Positions 5,770 to 6,917 of a DNA stretch of 6,917 bases are shown one piece after another (position 1 is the stretch's first letter; every line of letters starts with the position of its first letter). The notes beneath the pieces were generated by a model. That model worked only from the letters and a program-made list of their open reading frames with translations. It searched no databases and was not told the DNA's origin. The stretch covers positions 1-6,917 of the forward strand of contig CAJYKO010000161.1 of assembly GCA_913775215.1 (NCBI GenBank), read 5' to 3'. The DNA is from an uncultured Devosia sp. GTDB lineage: Bacteria; Pseudomonadota; Alphaproteobacteria; Rhizobiales; Devosiaceae. The position numbers were made by a program, and so were the translations under genes.

Positions 5770-6788
5770 CGGTAGCAGCCGCACCATCGCCCGTTCGCCA
5801 CACCGCCCGCTCCTGGTCGAGCGTCCCCATTCTGCTCGCCGTGCTCGTCGGTCTTTTCCTTCTCCACATCGCCGTGGGCGCAAAATCCCTGCCGCTCGGT
5901 ACAGTCGTCGACGCCTTTTTCGCGTTCAATTCCAAGAACTTCGACCACGTCATCGTCTTCAACCTGCGCCTGCCGCGCGCCGTGATCGCTATTGTCGTTG
6001 GCGCCAGCCTCGCTCTTGCTGGTGCGCTGATGCAGGGCGTCACCCGCAATCCTCTCGCCGATCCGGCCCTCCTCGGTCTCACGAGCGGCGCCGCTTTTGC
6101 CGTCGTCATCGCCACCTCGGTCTATGGTCTCGCGACCATGGCCCTCCTGCCCTGGATCGCCATGGCCGGAGCCCTCGGCGCCGCGGCAATCGTCTACATC
6201 ATCGCCCGACTTGTCCCCGGTGGAGCCACCCCGCTGAGCATGACTCTCGCCGGCGCCTCGGTCAGCGCCTTCCTCGGGGCCGTCATCTCCGCCATCCACC
6301 TCCTCAACCAGGAAACCTTTGAAAACCTTCGTGTTTGGCTCACCGGCAGCCTCGCTGGCCGCGACGTGACCATGCTCTACTACGTCGGCCCGCCCATGCT
6401 GGCCGCACTCCTCGCCGGAATTCTCCTCGCTCCACGCGTCACGGTTTTGGCCATGGGCGACGACGTTGCCCAAGGCCTTGGCGTCCGCACCGGCCCGCTC
6501 AAAGCCCAACTTCTTGCCGTCGTCGTCGTGCTCACCGCCGGCGCCGTCGCCCTCGCCGGACCCCTCGGCTTCATCGGTCTCGTCATCCCCCATGTCGTCC
6601 GCCTCTATGTCGGTTCCGACTATCGCTGGATCGTCCCCTATGCCGCCCTTGCTGGCGCCGCCTATCTCCTCGGCGTCGACATCATCGCCCGCGTCGCTAT
6701 CCCGCCGCGCGAAATCTCGACCGGCATCATCACCGCCATGATTGGAGCGCCGCTCTTCGTCCATCTCGTGCGCCGGAGGACACGATGA
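5766..6788 (+). CDS. Iron-siderophore ABC transporter permease (FecCD family, FepD-like)
   Basis: This 340-residue integral membrane protein is one of two subunits forming the translocation channel for a ferric siderophore. It starts at GTG 5766. A short N-terminal cytoplasmic tail is followed by the first membrane segment (about 19-37) and then many hydrophobic segments, as in the ten-helix FecCD/BtuC fold. Family marks are GAKSLPLG (38-45), LRLPRAV (67-73), LAGALMQGVTRNPLADPALLG (84-104), GDDVAQGLGVR (231-241) and GPLGFIGLVIPHVVRL (265-280), with the C-terminal IGAPLFVHLVRRR. These follow E. coli FepD closely (GAKSLP, GALMQ-TRNPLADP-LLG, FIGL-PH). Stop and next start overlap as ATGA (6785-6788), so it is coupled to the second permease and would pair with it and two copies of the ATPase. 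It looks complete and intact. Confidence 0.93.
   Translation: MTVAAAPSPVRHTARSWSSVPILLAVLVGLFLLHIAVGAKSLPLGTVVDAFFAFNSKNFDHVIVFNLRLPRAVIAIVVGASLALAGALMQGVTRNPLADPALLGLTSGAAFAVVIATSVYGLATMALLPWIAMAGALGAAAIVYIIARLVPGGATPLSMTLAGASVSAFLGAVISAIHLLNQETFENLRVWLTGSLAGRDVTMLYYVGPPMLAALLAGILLAPRVTVLAMGDDVAQGLGVRTGPLKAQLLAVVVVLTAGAVALAGPLGFIGLVIPHVVRLYVGSDYRWIVPYAALAGAAYLLGVDIIARVAIPPREISTGIITAMIGAPLFVHLVRRRTR
6775..6780 (+). promoter_or_regulatory. Ribosome binding site of the second permease
   Basis: GGAGGA, the strongest Shine-Dalgarno match in the window, lies 4 bases before the ATG at 6785 and within the last codons of the first permease gene. It supports the overlapping ATGA start. Confidence 0.7.
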
Positions 6789-6917
6789 GCCACGCCACCA
6801 CCGCGCCCCGCCACGTCGTCCTTCGCCTCTTGGACGAACGAATCGCGCTCCGGATCCCCTTCCGCGCCCTCATCATCGCCGCCGCACTCACACTTATCCT
6901 CGTCCTCGTGATGAGCA
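6785..6917 (+). CDS. Second iron-siderophore ABC permease (FecCD family, FepG-like), N-terminal part only
   Basis: An open frame of 44 codons runs off the window edge. It begins at an ATG overlapping the upstream stop by 4 bases and preceded by GGAGGA. The visible protein has a basic, His/Arg-containing tail (MSHATTAPRHVVLRLLDER, 1-19) and then a strongly hydrophobic stretch (about 27-43, RALIIAAALTLILVLVMS) that looks like a first membrane helix. The diagnostic FecCD motifs would lie beyond the edge, so the assignment rests mainly on position: FepC/FepD-type genes are normally accompanied by a second permease of the same family. A binding protein would instead show a cleavable signal peptide with an AXA or lipobox site, which is not seen here. 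Confidence 0.75.
   Translation, partial: MSHATTAPRHVVLRLLDERIALRIPFRALIIAAALTLILVLVMS

Noticed and set aside
5586..6764. Long open frame on the minus strand (392 codons) opposite the permease gene
   Set aside because: It is very rich in Asp, Gly and Glu with low complexity, exactly what the reverse of hydrophobic GC-rich membrane codons gives. The FecCD permease on the other strand is certain.
1..6917. Mobile element, CRISPR array, tRNA, rRNA or toxin-antitoxin pair
   Set aside because: I looked for terminal repeats, spaced repeats, cloverleaf-like sequences and small paired genes and saw none. The gaps (178, 87 and 154 bases) are too small and hold only the sites listed.

Overview
The window is GC-rich. 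Codons end mostly in C, genes are closely packed, and nearly everything reads on the + strand. Protein resemblances point to an alphaproteobacterium of the Rhizobiales/Hyphomicrobiales type, for example an Agrobacterium- or Devosia-like organism: the beta-glucosidase closely resembles Agrobacterium Cbg1, and a RirA-type iron box is present. The genus cannot be fixed from the sequence alone.

Layout. (1) Bases 1-550 hold the C-terminal third of a urocanate hydratase family protein whose start lies outside the window. As aligned from memory, the usual active-site Cys is Ala and the His-His-Gly-rich loop is rewritten, so the substrate may not be plain urocanate. (2) Bases 551-728 are a non-coding gap with a 9-bp inverted repeat, followed by a complete MmgE/PrpD-family dehydratase (729-2252). 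(3) After an 87-base gap comes a complete, apparently cytoplasmic family 3 glycoside hydrolase with an inserted PA14 domain and a C-terminal fibronectin-III-like domain (2340-4808), closed by a strong intrinsic terminator (4831-4864). (4) A new transcription unit starts after a control region containing a perfect TGA-N9-TCA element (RirA/IRO-like) over a perfect TTGACA hexamer. It encodes a FepC-like ATPase (4963-5769), a FepD-like permease (5766-6788) and the first 44 codons of a second permease (6785 to the window edge). The three genes overlap by 4 bases at each junction.

How the genes work together. The last three encode the inner-membrane engine of an iron-siderophore importer; its periplasmic binding protein is not in the window. 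The first three are catabolic enzymes (a modified-histidine or histidine-type hydratase, a 2-methylcitrate dehydratase-like enzyme and a beta-glucosidase). Nothing visible forces them into one pathway, and the gaps suggest they may be transcribed separately.

I found no mobile element, CRISPR array, RNA gene or clearly new multi-gene system. The most worthwhile leads are the non-canonical urocanase homologue and the iron-box region.
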